The notes under the pieces: model-generated | Seen by the model: only the letters and a program-made list of their open reading frames with translations | What the model was told of the DNA's origin: nothing | The model's database searches: none | Shown: positions 8,462 to 17,069 of the stretch, piece after piece | How the letters are laid out: every line of letters begins with the position of its first letter | Position numbering within the stretch: the first letter of the stretch is position 1 | Translations under genes and position numbers: made by a program | DNA from: Pelomonas sp963422775 | GTDB lineage: Bacteria > Pseudomonadota > Gammaproteobacteria > Burkholderiales > Burkholderiaceae_C | Assembly: GCA_963422775.4 (NCBI GenBank) | Contig: CAUJSJ030000050.1 | Span: forward strand, 12,805 to 76,804 | Direction of reading: 5' to 3' | DNA length: 64,000 nt

Positions 8462-10768
8462 TCAGACCTTGCTGATGCTCAGGTTGCCGAATGCGGCACC
8501 CAGGCTGGCGGTTTGCGGCAGGCCGGCGGGCACGCGGGCCACGCCTTCCGGCAGACCGGCCTCGAGGCGAGCAGGCAGTTGGGCGGCGCCGCCGTCCTGC
8601 ACGACGCGGACCTGGTCACCGTCTTGCAAGCCGAGCTGTTGCCACAGGCTGCTGGGCAGGCCGACCGTGGCGGCTTCGCGGCCGTCGGTGGTCAGCTGCA
8701 GTGACGTCGAGTTGCGCACCAGCGCATCGGTCGCGTAGATGGGCAAGTTGCCGAAGCGCTCGACGCCCTCACCCTTGGCCGCGACTTGCGGTGCAGCGGT
8801 GGTGGCGTTGCTGAGGCGGCTGGCGAAGTCGCTGCCCAGGGCCTGTTCGCGCACCTGCTCGGAGCTGTCCTGGTCGAAGCCGGGCAGGCCCAGCAAATTG
8901 CCCAGCACGCGCAGCACCTTCCAGCCCGGCCGCGTGTCTGCCAGGGGTTTGACGACGCCTACGAAGCTCTGCAGGCGACCCTCGGCGTTGACGAAGCTGC
9001 CGGAGGTTTCGGTGAACGGTGCGACGGGCAGCAGCACATCGGCGTATTCGAGACCCGATTTGAAGGGGCTGAGCACGACGACCATCTCGGCCGCGTCCAG
9101 CGCCTTGGCTGCTGCAGCGGCGTTGGCGGAGTCCAGCACCGGGTCGGTGTTCAACAGCAGTGCAGCCTTCAGCGGCGTGCCGTTCAGCATCTGGCCGGCG
9201 TTCAGGCCGTCGATCTGCGGCTGGGCCCTCGCGAGCTGCGCACCAACTGAGTTGGCAGCGGCGCTCAGGTAGCCGACGCTCGCGCCCGTCTGTTGACCAA
9301 TCCACTGCGCCAGCGCCAGCAGACTGGTGGCTTGCGGATGTTCAGCGGAGGCATTGCCGAGCAGGATGGCCTTGCGTTGACCCGAAACCAGGCTGGCCGC
9401 GATGGCCTTGGCTTCATCGCTCGCAGTGCCAGCCAGCGGCGCACCATCGCCTATCGCAGCAGCCACATCAGCGAGGGCTTGCACCCAGCCAGAAGGCGCG
9501 ACGGATTGGGAGGCGGCGAGCGGGATCAGCCAGTCGTCGTTGTTGATGCCGATGCGGTGGACCGCAGCACCGCGGCGCGCGGCGTGGCGCAGGCGGGCGG
9601 CGAACAGCGGGTGATCCTTGCGCAGGTTGGAGCCGACGACGAGCGCACGGTCCAGTTCGGACAGGCTCGCAATCGACGTACCCAGCCAGCGAGCTTGGCC
9701 AGCGGCCGTGGCATTGCCGAAGTCGCTGTGGCGCAGGCGGTGGTCGATGTTGTCGCTGCCCAGGCCGCGCACAAGTTGCGCCAGCAAGTGCAGCTCTTCC
9801 ACCGTGCTGTGGGCCGAGCCCAGGGCGCCGATGGACGCCGCACCGTGGTCACCCTTGATGGACTTCAGGCCGTTGGCGACGTATTCCAGCGCCGTCGTCC
9901 AGTCGACCTGCTTCCAGGCGCCGCCCTGCTTGATCATGGGTGCGGTCAGGCGGGCGTCGCTGTTCAGGGCCTCGTAGCTGAAGCGGTCGCGGTCGGCGAT
10001 CCAGCACTCGTTGACGTCTTCGTTTTCGAGCGGAACCACGCGCAGGACCTGGTGGTTCTTGACCTGAACGATCAGGTTGGCACCCGTCGAATCGTGCGGG
10101 CTGACGCTCTTTCGACGCGACAGCTCCCAGGTGCGGGCGCTGTAGCGGAAGGGCTTGCTCGTCAACGCACCGACCGGGCAGATGTCGATCATGTTGCCCG
10201 ACAGTTCGGAGTCCACCGTGCGGCCGACGAAGGTCTGGATCTCGCTGTGCTCGCCGCGGTGGGCCATGCCCAGCTCCATGACGCCGGCGATCTCTTGGCC
10301 GAAGCGCACGCAGCGGGTGCAGTGGATGCAGCGGCTCATCTCTTCCATCGAGACCAGCGGGCCGACGTTCTTGTGGAAGACGACGCGCTTCTCTTCCGTG
10401 TAGCGGCTTTTTCCCGCGCCGTAGCCCACGGCCAGGTCCTGCAGCTGGCACTCGCCGCCCTGGTCGCAGATGGGGCAGTCCAGCGGGTGATTGATCAGCA
10501 GGAATTCCATGACGCCCTGCTGGGCCTTGAGCGCCTTGTCGCTCCTGGTGCGCACGATCATGCCCTGCGTGACCGGCGTGGCGCAGGCGGGCATGGGCTT
10601 GGGCGCCTTTTCCACGTCCACCAGGCACATGCGGCAGTTGGCCGCGATGCTGAGCTTCTTGTGATAACAGAAGTGCGGGATGTAGGTGCCGGCCTTCTCG
10701 GCGGCATGCATGACCATGCTGCCTTCCTGGACCGAGACCTTCTGACCGTCGAGTTCGATTTCAACCAT
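8462..10768 (-). CDS. nuoG: NADH-quinone oxidoreductase subunit G
   Basis: 768-aa iron-sulfur subunit of the peripheral arm. N-terminal [2Fe-2S] ligands (CYHKK..CRMC) are followed by CPICDQGGECQLQD (cluster N4/N5 region with His ligand nearby) and CIHCTRCVRFGQEIAG. The second half resembles the molybdopterin oxidoreductase fold but the N7 cysteine set seen in E. coli is absent (RRKSVSPHDSTGANLIV has no Cys), which matches the mitochondrial and betaproteobacterial type. The C-terminal domain is weakly conserved. Starts 20 bases after nuoF. Confidence 0.97.
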   Translation of the reverse strand: MVEIELDGQKVSVQEGSMVMHAAEKAGTYIPHFCYHKKLSIAANCRMCLVDVEKAPKPMPACATPVTQGMIVRTRSDKALKAQQGVMEFLLINHPLDCPICDQGGECQLQDLAVGYGAGKSRYTEEKRVVFHKNVGPLVSMEEMSRCIHCTRCVRFGQEIAGVMELGMAHRGEHSEIQTFVGRTVDSELSGNMIDICPVGALTSKPFRYSARTWELSRRKSVSPHDSTGANLIVQVKNHQVLRVVPLENEDVNECWIADRDRFSYEALNSDARLTAPMIKQGGAWKQVDWTTALEYVANGLKSIKGDHGAASIGALGSAHSTVEELHLLAQLVRGLGSDNIDHRLRHSDFGNATAAGQARWLGTSIASLSELDRALVVGSNLRKDHPLFAARLRHAARRGAAVHRIGINNDDWLIPLAASQSVAPSGWVQALADVAAAIGDGAPLAGTASDEAKAIAASLVSGQRKAILLGNASAEHPQATSLLALAQWIGQQTGASVGYLSAAANSVGAQLARAQPQIDGLNAGQMLNGTPLKAALLLNTDPVLDSANAAAAAKALDAAEMVVVLSPFKSGLEYADVLLPVAPFTETSGSFVNAEGRLQSFVGVVKPLADTRPGWKVLRVLGNLLGLPGFDQDSSEQVREQALGSDFASRLSNATTAAPQVAAKGEGVERFGNLPIYATDALVRNSTSLQLTTDGREAATVGLPSSLWQQLGLQDGDQVRVVQDGGAAQLPARLEAGLPEGVARVPAGLPQTASLGAAFGNLSISKV

Positions 10769-10788
10769 GGTGGTATTTCTCTAGGCGC

Positions 10789-12129
10789 TCAGGTCGGAGC
10801 CACCAGGGGCTTCTTGTGTTCAATCAGGTGCACGAACTCGTGCTTGAAGTGCTTGATCATGGCGCGCACGGGCATCGCGGCAGCGTCGCCCAGCGCGCAG
10901 ATCGTGCGGCCCTGGATGTTGTCGGCCACCGAGTTCAGCAGGTCGATATCTTCCGCCCTGCCCTCGCCGTGATAGATGCGCTCCAGCACGCGGTGCATCC
11001 AGCCCGTGCCTTCTCGGCACGGGGTGCACTGACCGCAGGACTCATGGGCGTAGAAGTAAGACAGGCGCAGCAGGCTCTGCACCATGCAGCGCGAGTCGTC
11101 GATGACGATGACGGCGCCCGAGCCCAGCATGGAGCCGGCCTTGGCGATGGAGTCATAGTCCATCGTGCATTGCATCATCACATCGGCTGGCAGTACCGGG
11201 GCGGACGAGCCGCCGGGGATGACAGCCTTGAGCTGGCGGCCCTTGCGCACGCCGCCAGCCATTTCAAGCAGCACCGAGAACGGCGTGCCCAGCGGGACCT
11301 CGAAGTTGCCTGGCTTCTCGACGTCGCCCGACACCGAGAACAGCTTGGTGCCGCCGTTGTTGGGCTTGCCGATCTCCAGATAGGCCTGGCCGCCGTTGCG
11401 GATGATCCAGGGCACCGCCGCGAAGGTCTCGGTGTTGTTGATGGTGGTGGGCTTGCCGTACAGGCCGAAGCTGGCCGGAAACGGCGGCTTGAAGCGCGGC
11501 TGGCCCTTCTTGCCTTCCAGCGATTCCAGCAGCGCGGTTTCCTCGCCGCAGATGTAGGCGCCGAAGCCATGGTGGCCGTGCAGCTGGAAGCTGAAGCCTG
11601 AGCCCATGATCTGGTCGCCGAGGTAACCAGCGGCGCGCGCTTCTTCCAGGGCCGCTTCGAAGCGCTCGTAGACCTCGAAGATCTCGCCGTGGATGTAGTT
11701 GTAGCCGACCTTGATGCCCATCGCGTAGGCGGCGATGGCCATCCCCTCGATGACCTGATGCGGGTTGAACATCAGGATGTCGCGGTCCTTGCAGGTGCCA
11801 GGCTCGCCTTCGTCGGAATTGCAAACCAGGTATTTCTGGCCCGGGAACTGGCGAGGCATGAAGCTCCACTTCAGTCCGGTCGGGAAGCCGGCGCCGCCGC
11901 GGCCGCGCAGGGCCGAGGTCTTGACCTCGGCGATGACCTGGTCGGGCGTCAGGCCTTCACCGCCGTCCTTGCCCAGAATCTTGCGCAGGGCGACATAGCC
12001 GCCGCGGGCCTCATAGTCCTTGATCGACCAGTTCTTGCCGTCCAGGTCAGCGTAGATCTGCGGCGTGATGTGACGACCGTGGAAGCAGGTCTCGGTGCCG
12101 GTGGCTTGGAATTTGGTGAGGTCCAGCAT
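10789..12129 (-). CDS. nuoF: NADH-quinone oxidoreductase subunit F
   Basis: 446-aa subunit that binds NADH and FMN and is the electron entry point of complex I. It shows the glycine-rich nucleotide site GRGGAGFPTGLKW, the second flavin/NADH segment around YICGEETALLESLEG, and the N3 cluster motif SCGQCTPCREGTGWM. The ATG at 12129 (MLDLTKFQATG) was chosen over an upstream in-frame Met because it follows the nuoE stop by 7 bases and matches the family N-terminus. Confidence 0.97.
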   Translation of the reverse strand: MLDLTKFQATGTETCFHGRHITPQIYADLDGKNWSIKDYEARGGYVALRKILGKDGGEGLTPDQVIAEVKTSALRGRGGAGFPTGLKWSFMPRQFPGQKYLVCNSDEGEPGTCKDRDILMFNPHQVIEGMAIAAYAMGIKVGYNYIHGEIFEVYERFEAALEEARAAGYLGDQIMGSGFSFQLHGHHGFGAYICGEETALLESLEGKKGQPRFKPPFPASFGLYGKPTTINNTETFAAVPWIIRNGGQAYLEIGKPNNGGTKLFSVSGDVEKPGNFEVPLGTPFSVLLEMAGGVRKGRQLKAVIPGGSSAPVLPADVMMQCTMDYDSIAKAGSMLGSGAVIVIDDSRCMVQSLLRLSYFYAHESCGQCTPCREGTGWMHRVLERIYHGEGRAEDIDLLNSVADNIQGRTICALGDAAAMPVRAMIKHFKHEFVHLIEHKKPLVAPT

Positions 12130-12136
12130 CTTGTCC

Positions 12137-12637
12137 TCAGGCCTTCGCAGCTTCGGCACGCAGCACATCGATCAGCTCGTCCAGGCGATCGGTCGTCATG
12201 AAGCTGCACATCTGGCGGTCGTTGACCAGCATGACGGGCGAGTCGGCGCAGGCACCCAGGCACTCGGTCTTCTGCACGGTGAACAGGCCGTCGGCCGTCG
12301 TGCCGCCCTGCTCGATGCCGAGCTTGCTGCACAGGTGGTCCAGCGCCTTCTGGCCGTCGCGCAGCTGGCAAGGCAGGTTGGCGCAGACGCCCAGCTTGAA
12401 CTTGCCAACCGGCTTCTGGTTGTACATGTTGTAGAAGGTCGTCACCTCGTACACGGCGATGGGCGCCATGCCGAGGTGAGCGGCGATCACGTCTTCCGCC
12501 GCGCGGGGCACATAGCCCTCTTCCTGCTGCACGATGGCCAGGCAGGCCATGACGGCAGACTGGCGCAGTTCGTAGGGGTACTTGGCAACCTCGCGGTCGA
12601 AACGCGCGCGGGTGGCGTCAGAGAGTTGGTAGCTCAT
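12137..12637 (-). CDS. nuoE: NADH-quinone oxidoreductase subunit E
   Basis: 166-aa thioredoxin-fold subunit with the N1a [2Fe-2S] cluster. The four cysteine ligands are visible in CANLPC and, about 40 residues later, CLGACADSPV. The N-terminal region is helical (RARFDREVAKYP). The ATG overlaps the stop of nuoD (ATGA), indicating translational coupling in the nuo operon. Confidence 0.97.
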   Translation of the reverse strand: MSYQLSDATRARFDREVAKYPYELRQSAVMACLAIVQQEEGYVPRAAEDVIAAHLGMAPIAVYEVTTFYNMYNQKPVGKFKLGVCANLPCQLRDGQKALDHLCSKLGIEQGGTTADGLFTVQKTECLGACADSPVMLVNDRQMCSFMTTDRLDELIDVLRAEAAKA

Positions 12638-13887
12638 CGATCAATCTCGCCGAACACGATGTCCATGGTGCCGATGATGGCGACGGCGTCCGCAATCATG
12701 TGGCCGCGACCCATCTCGTCCAGCGCCGCCAAATGGGCAAAGCCCGGCGCGCGGATCTTCAGGCGGTAAGGCTTGTTGGCGCCGTCGCTGACCATGTAGA
12801 TGCCGAACTCGCCCTTGGGGTGCTCGACAGCCGCATAGGCCTCGCCCTCGGGCACGTGGAAGCCTTCGGTGAAGAGCTTGAAGTGGTGGATCAGCTCTTC
12901 CATGTTGGACTTCATGTCCACACGCGAAGGCGGCGCCACCTTGTGGTTGTCGGTGATGACCGGGCCCGGGTTGGCACGCAGCCAGGCCGAGCACTGCTGG
13001 ATGATGCGGTTGGACTGGCGCATCTCTTCCACGCGCACGACATAGCGGTCGTAGGTGTCGCCATTGGTGCCGATGGGAATGTCGAAGTCCAGGCGGTCGT
13101 AGACGTCGTAGGGCTGCTTCTTGCGCAAGTCCCAGGCGATGCCGGAGCCGCGCAACATGGGGCCGGTGAAGCCCAGATTCAGCGCGCGCTCGGGCGACAC
13201 GACGCCGATGCCGACCGTGCGCTGTTTCCAGATTCGGTTGTCGGTCAGCAGCGTTTCGTAGTCGTCGACGTTCTTCGGGAAGCGCGCGCAGAAGTCGTCG
13301 ATGAAATCCAGCAGCGAGCCCTGGCGGTTCTCGTTGAGGCGGTCGATGGCCTTGGCATTGCGGATCTTGCTCGCCTTGTGCTTGGGCATCGTGTCCGGCA
13401 GGTCACGGTAGACGCCGCCCGGCCGGAAGTAGGCCGCATGCATGCGTGCGCCAGATACCGCCTCGTACATGTCGAACAGGTCTTCACGCTCGCGAAAGCA
13501 GTAGATGAGCACATTCATCGCACCGCAGTCCAGGCCGTGCGCGCCCAGCCACATCAGGTGGTTCAGCAGCCGCGTGAGCTCCGCGAACATCACGCGGATG
13601 TACTGTGCACGGATCGGCACCTCGATGCCCAGCATCCGCTCGATGGCCAGGCAGTAGGCCTGCTCGTTGGCCATCATCGACACGTAGTCGAGGCGGTCCA
13701 TGTAGGGCAACGACTGGATGTAGGTCTTGCTCTCGGCGAGCTTCTCGGTCGCGCGGTGCAGCAGGCCGATGTGGGGGTCGGCACGCTGGATGACTTCGCC
13801 GTCCAGTTCCAGCACCAGGCGCAGCACGCCGTGGGCGGCCGGATGCTGGGGACCGAAGTTCAGCGTGTAGTTCTTGATTTCTGCCAT
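12634..13887 (-). CDS. nuoD: NADH-quinone oxidoreductase subunit D
   Basis: 417-aa 49-kDa-type subunit related to the large subunit of NiFe hydrogenases, forming the quinone-reduction site with NuoB. Family marks include NFGPQHPAAHGVLRLVLELDG near the N-terminus, the HIGLLHRATEKL segment and the C-terminal DIVFGEIDR. The nickel-binding cysteines of hydrogenases are absent, as expected. Unusually for this tight operon, 86 bases separate it from nuoC, and the gap holds a repeat copy. Confidence 0.97.
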   Translation of the reverse strand: MAEIKNYTLNFGPQHPAAHGVLRLVLELDGEVIQRADPHIGLLHRATEKLAESKTYIQSLPYMDRLDYVSMMANEQAYCLAIERMLGIEVPIRAQYIRVMFAELTRLLNHLMWLGAHGLDCGAMNVLIYCFREREDLFDMYEAVSGARMHAAYFRPGGVYRDLPDTMPKHKASKIRNAKAIDRLNENRQGSLLDFIDDFCARFPKNVDDYETLLTDNRIWKQRTVGIGVVSPERALNLGFTGPMLRGSGIAWDLRKKQPYDVYDRLDFDIPIGTNGDTYDRYVVRVEEMRQSNRIIQQCSAWLRANPGPVITDNHKVAPPSRVDMKSNMEELIHHFKLFTEGFHVPEGEAYAAVEHPKGEFGIYMVSDGANKPYRLKIRAPGFAHLAALDEMGRGHMIADAVAIIGTMDIVFGEIDR

Positions 13888-13900
13888 GGTTCAGGCCTCG

Positions 13901-13945
13901 CGCCGGGCCGCCCCAAGGCAGGCCTGCGCCCCCTCGGGGGGCAGC
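13901..13945. repeat. GC-rich two-armed intergenic repeat, copy 2 (nuoC-nuoD gap)
   Basis: CGCCGGGCCGCCCCAAGG at 13901-13918 differs from the arm at 6741-6758 by one base. It is followed after only 7 bases by GCGCCCCCTCGGGGGGCAGC at 13926-13945, the counterpart of the second arm at 6804. It fills most of the 86-base nuoC-nuoD gap and may form hairpins in the nuo mRNA. Confidence 0.7.
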
Positions 13946-13973
13946 GAACGAATGTGAGCGTGGGGGCTGTTCA

Positions 13974-14594
13974 TCACAACCCGCCGTACTTGTCTTCACG
14001 AATGATGCGCGGCGTGATCTCGCGCGGCTCGATGGTCACCGGCTGGTAGATGACTCGCTTCTGTTCGGCGTCGTAGCGCATCTCGACATGCCCCGACACC
14101 GGGAAATCCTTGCGCATCGGGTGGCCGATGAAGCCGTAGTCCGTCAGGATGCGGCGCAGGTCGCTGTGGCCGTCGAAGATGACGCCGTACATGTCGAAGG
14201 CTTCGCGCTCGAACCAGTTCGCCGAACTCCACACGCCGGTGACCGAGGCCACGCAGGGGAAATCGTCGTCGCTGGCGAATACCTTCAGGCGCAGGCGCCA
14301 GTTCTTGCTGATCGACAGCAGGTGGCTGACGACGGCGTAGCGGGCGCCTTCGTAGGCACCATCGCCGAAACTGCTGTAGTCGACGCCGCAGAGGTCGATC
14401 AGTTGCTCGAACTTGAGTTCGGGGTGGTCGCGCAGCGTCGTGGCCACTTCGAAGTAGTCGGCCGGGCGCACTGTCAGCGTCAGTTCGCCCAGGGCGTTCT
14501 TCAGCGCCACGACGCGCTCTCCGAGGACGGCACCAATTTGCTGGGCCAGGGTTTCGAGATTCAGGCTCATACCGTGGGGCTCAGCGGCTGTCAT
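13974..14594 (-). CDS. nuoC: NADH-quinone oxidoreductase subunit C
   Basis: 206-aa 30-kDa-type subunit of the peripheral arm, without cofactors, contacting NuoD. The family signature is seen in the ANWFEREAFDMYGVIFDGH segment and the RRILTDYGFIGHPMRKDFP segment. The ATG at 14594 overlaps the nuoB stop (ATGA); a second Met at 14570 (MSLNLETLAQQ) is a plausible alternative that would shorten the protein by 8 residues. Confidence 0.96.
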   Translation of the reverse strand: MTAAEPHGMSLNLETLAQQIGAVLGERVVALKNALGELTLTVRPADYFEVATTLRDHPELKFEQLIDLCGVDYSSFGDGAYEGARYAVVSHLLSISKNWRLRLKVFASDDDFPCVASVTGVWSSANWFEREAFDMYGVIFDGHSDLRRILTDYGFIGHPMRKDFPVSGHVEMRYDAEQKRVIYQPVTIEPREITPRIIREDKYGGL

Positions 14595-15067
14595 CGGGCG
14601 ATGGTGTTTTCGCGGCGGATCTTGGCCTGCAACTGCAGGATGCCGTACAGCAGCGCCTCGGCCGTCGGCGGACAGCCAGGCACGTAGACGTCCACCGGCA
14701 CGATGCGGTCACAGCCGCGCACGACAGAATAGCTGTAGTGGTAGTAGCCACCACCATTGGCGCAGGAGCCCATCGAGAGCACCCAGCGCGGCTCGGCCAT
14801 CTGGTCGTAGACCTTGCGCAGCGCCGGCGCCATCTTGTTGCACAGCGTGCCGGCCACGATCATCAGATCGGATTGGCGCGGGCTCGGACGGAACAGCATG
14901 CCGAAGCGGTCGATGTCGTAGCGCGCGGCACCCGCGTGCATCATCTCGACGGCACAGCAGGCCAGGCCAAACGTCATCGGCCAAAGCGAGCCGGTCTTGG
15001 ACCAGTTGATGAGCTTGTCGACCGACGTGGTGACAAAGCCCTCTTTCAGGACGCCTTCAATACCCAT
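14591..15067 (-). CDS. nuoB: NADH-quinone oxidoreductase subunit B
   Basis: 158-aa subunit carrying the terminal [4Fe-4S] cluster N2, which reduces quinone. The ligands are seen as the tandem cysteines in LACCAVEMM, then the cysteine of MGSCANGGG and that of VPGCPPTAEALLYG; the first pair being adjacent is a family hallmark. Length is normal. The gene begins 30 bases after nuoA. Confidence 0.97.
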   Translation of the reverse strand: MGIEGVLKEGFVTTSVDKLINWSKTGSLWPMTFGLACCAVEMMHAGAARYDIDRFGMLFRPSPRQSDLMIVAGTLCNKMAPALRKVYDQMAEPRWVLSMGSCANGGGYYHYSYSVVRGCDRIVPVDVYVPGCPPTAEALLYGILQLQAKIRRENTIAR

Positions 15068-15097
15068 ATCGAATTCCCAGCGTGTTTGGCCTAGCGC

Positions 15098-15457
15098 TTA
15101 TTCCCAGTCCAGGGCGCCTTTTTTCCATTCGTAGGCGAAGCCGACGACCAGAATGCCGAGGAAGATCATCATGGCCCAGAAGCCCGTCGCACCGATCTCC
15201 CTGAGCGCCACGGCCCAGGGGAACAGGAAGGCAATTTCCAGGTCGAAAAGAATGAACAGAATGGCGACGAGGTAGTAGCGCACATCGAATTTCATGCGCG
15301 CGTCTTCAAAGGCCTCAAAGCCGCATTCGTAGGGGGAGTTCTTGGCCGCGTCGGGCCGATTGGGGCCCAGCAGAGCGCCGAGCACCTGGGGTGCAATCCC
15401 GACCACTGCGCCGACCAAAATGAAGAGGATGACGGGCAGGTATTGATCGAGATTCAT
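15098..15457 (-). CDS. nuoA: NADH-quinone oxidoreductase subunit A
   Basis: 119-aa three-helix membrane subunit and first gene of the nuo operon. It contains the conserved loop KNSPYECGFEAFEDARMKFDV with the redox-accessible Cys, and the ILFILFDLEIAFLFPWAV helix with buried acidic residues. The 229 bases upstream, as far as the tRNA-Leu gene, should hold the operon promoter, but I could not pick out a convincing -35/-10 pair there. Confidence 0.96.
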   Translation of the reverse strand: MNLDQYLPVILFILVGAVVGIAPQVLGALLGPNRPDAAKNSPYECGFEAFEDARMKFDVRYYLVAILFILFDLEIAFLFPWAVALREIGATGFWAMMIFLGILVVGFAYEWKKGALDWE

Positions 15458-15598
15458 CTGGGCTTTCTCGGGTCGACTTCAACGTCTTCGTCAACATGGC
15501 CCACACGGGGCAGGCCACAAAAGCAAACAGGCGCGCCACCAGCGAATCGGAAGATCTCGCTCGCGGATCGCGCCCGCCTTGAACCTAGCTTCAGTCAA

Positions 15599-15615
15599 CC
15601 CAGCTTCAGGCTGGG
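15599..15615 (-). terminator. Possible hairpin between tRNA-Leu and nuoA
   Basis: CCCAGC at 15599-15604 (plus-strand AACCCAGC) pairs with GCTGGG at 15610-15615, a 6-bp stem with a 5-base loop. On the minus strand it is followed by only two T residues, so it may be a processing or attenuation structure after the tRNA and not a full terminator. Confidence 0.3.
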
Positions 15616-15686
15616 CGAACTTGGCGACAGGCCGCTCTGGCTTGTGACTCCCGCTTCAGGACCAGCAGGAATCCTAGCCGATGTTC

Positions 15687-15771
15687 TGGTGCCGTCGGCG
15701 AGACTCGAACTCGCACAGCTTTCGCCACTACCCCCTCAAGATAGCGTGTCTACCAATTTCACCACGACGGC
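15687..15771 (-). tRNA. tRNA-Leu (anticodon GAG)
   Basis: On the minus strand a full cloverleaf can be drawn. The acceptor stem GCCGTCG/CGACGGC is perfect. The D-arm contains GGTGAAATTGGTAGAC, the anticodon stem CTATC/GGTAG encloses loop TTGAGGG with anticodon GAG (reads CUC and CUU), the variable arm is long as in class II tRNAs, and the T arm is GCGAG-TTCGAGT-CTCGC. CCA is encoded at 15687-15689. It lies between secG and nuoA, a familiar betaproteobacterial order. Confidence 0.96.
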
Positions 15772-15827
15772 AGGTACTCAAATATGCCTGGCAACTCAGG
15801 AGGGTTTTGCCTGCCAGACAGCCTCGC

Positions 15828-15833
15828 ATTCTA
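15828..15833 (-). promoter_or_regulatory. -10-like element for tRNA-Leu
   Basis: The minus strand reads TATAGAAT here, about 57 bases before the tRNA 5' end and just after secG. No good -35 is visible 17 bases upstream, so this is a weak prediction; transcription may also arrive from secG. Confidence 0.35.
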
Positions 15834-15884
15834 TACCGAAAAGTATGCGCTTCCTGGAGAAGAGGCGAGGCTTTTAGTCGGGCA

Positions 15885-16259
15885 TCAGTTCGATGCGGCC
15901 GACGCGGCAACCGGTGCCGCAGGCGCCACCACGGCACCAGGAATGGCAGCGGCGCCCGAGGCCGCCGGGGCGACGACAGCAGCGCGGTCAAGCACGCTGT
16001 CAGTGCCCGATGCAGCGGTACGGCCATTGGAGAGGAAGGCCAGGCCCAGCGTGCAACCGAAGAAGAGCGTCGCGGCGACGGCCGTGCTGCGCGACAGGAA
16101 GTTGGCGCTGCCGGTGGCGCCGAACAGGCTGCCCGATGCGCCGCTGCCGAAGGACGCACCCATGTCGGCACCCTTGCCGTGCTGCACCAGGACCAGACCG
16201 ATGATCGTCAGGGCCGACAGCAATTGAACGATCAGCACCAGATTCGCGAAGAACTGCAT
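15885..16259 (-). CDS. secG: Protein-export membrane protein SecG
   Basis: 124-aa inner-membrane component of the SecYEG translocon. Two hydrophobic segments (about residues 3-22 and 54-73) flank the conserved cytoplasmic loop LVQHGKGADMGASFGSGASG. The C-terminal ~50 residues are Ala/Val/Pro rich and low complexity, common in betaproteobacterial SecG. The ATG at 16259 (MQFFANLVLIVQ) is chosen; upstream codons in the same frame are not SecG-like. It lies 56 bases after tpiA. Confidence 0.95.
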   Translation of the reverse strand: MQFFANLVLIVQLLSALTIIGLVLVQHGKGADMGASFGSGASGSLFGATGSANFLSRSTAVAATLFFGCTLGLAFLSNGRTAASGTDSVLDRAAVVAPAASGAAAIPGAVVAPAAPVAASAASN

Positions 16260-16315
16260 TCCAAACACTCCATCAAAACTTGTTGACGCGCCGCAACGGC
16301 GGCGCGCCGGGAAAA

Positions 16316-17059
16316 TCAAACGCCGGCAGCGCGGCAGATCACGGAAAAGTCGGCCGCCTTCAACGACGCGCCGCCAATGAGGCCGCCGTCAATGTCGGGC
16401 TGCGAGAACAGCTCGGCCGCGTTGTCGGCCTTGACGCTGCCGCCATAGAGGACGCGCATCGTGGTCGAACGGTCGGTCGCGGCGTGCAGTTGCGCCCGCA
16501 AGACGGCATGCACGGCCTGCGCTTCGGCGGGGGACGCCGTCAGCCCCGTGCCGATGGCCCAGACGGGCTCGTAGGCGACCACTATCTCGCCGCAGCAGTG
16601 ACCCAGCGTGTGGATGACGGCGGCAAGTTGGCGCTTGACGACGGTTTCGGTCTGGCCCGCCTCGCGCTCGGCGCGCGTTTCACCGACGCAAACGATAGGC
16701 GTCACGCCGTGCGCCAGTGCAGCCTTGGCCTTGTCGGCGACAAGCTGATCGCTCTCCGCGTGATAGGCGCGGCGCTCCGAATGGCCCACGATGGTGTAGC
16801 GGCAGCCGATGTCCGCCAGCATGGCCGAGGAAATCTCGCCGGTGTAGGCGCCCTGCTCGTGCGACGAGCAGTCCTGCGCGCCATAGACGATGGCTGTGCC
16901 AGTCAGCGCAAGCGCCGTCTCGGCGATGTAGACGAAAGGGACGCAGACGGCGACGTCGGCGTTCCAGGGACCGGCTTCCTTGAGGCCGGCGAGCAACTGG
17001 GCGTTGGCAGCGCGGCTGCCATGCATCTTCCAGTTGCCCACGACGAGTTTTCTTCTCAT
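16316..17059 (-). CDS. tpiA: Triose-phosphate isomerase
   Basis: 247-aa TIM-barrel enzyme interconverting dihydroxyacetone phosphate and glyceraldehyde 3-phosphate. Active-site residues are all present: the Lys in VGNWKMHGS, the His in TIVGHSERR, the Glu in VAYEPVWAIGTG, and the phosphate-binding YGGSVKADNAAEL. Full length for the family. It starts 10 bases after the quinone oxidoreductase gene ends and precedes secG, a conserved order in this group. Confidence 0.97.
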   Translation of the reverse strand: MRRKLVVGNWKMHGSRAANAQLLAGLKEAGPWNADVAVCVPFVYIAETALALTGTAIVYGAQDCSSHEQGAYTGEISSAMLADIGCRYTIVGHSERRAYHAESDQLVADKAKAALAHGVTPIVCVGETRAEREAGQTETVVKRQLAAVIHTLGHCCGEIVVAYEPVWAIGTGLTASPAEAQAVHAVLRAQLHAATDRSTTMRVLYGGSVKADNAAELFSQPDIDGGLIGGASLKAADFSVICRAAGV

Positions 17060-17069
17060 CTCAGCTCCA

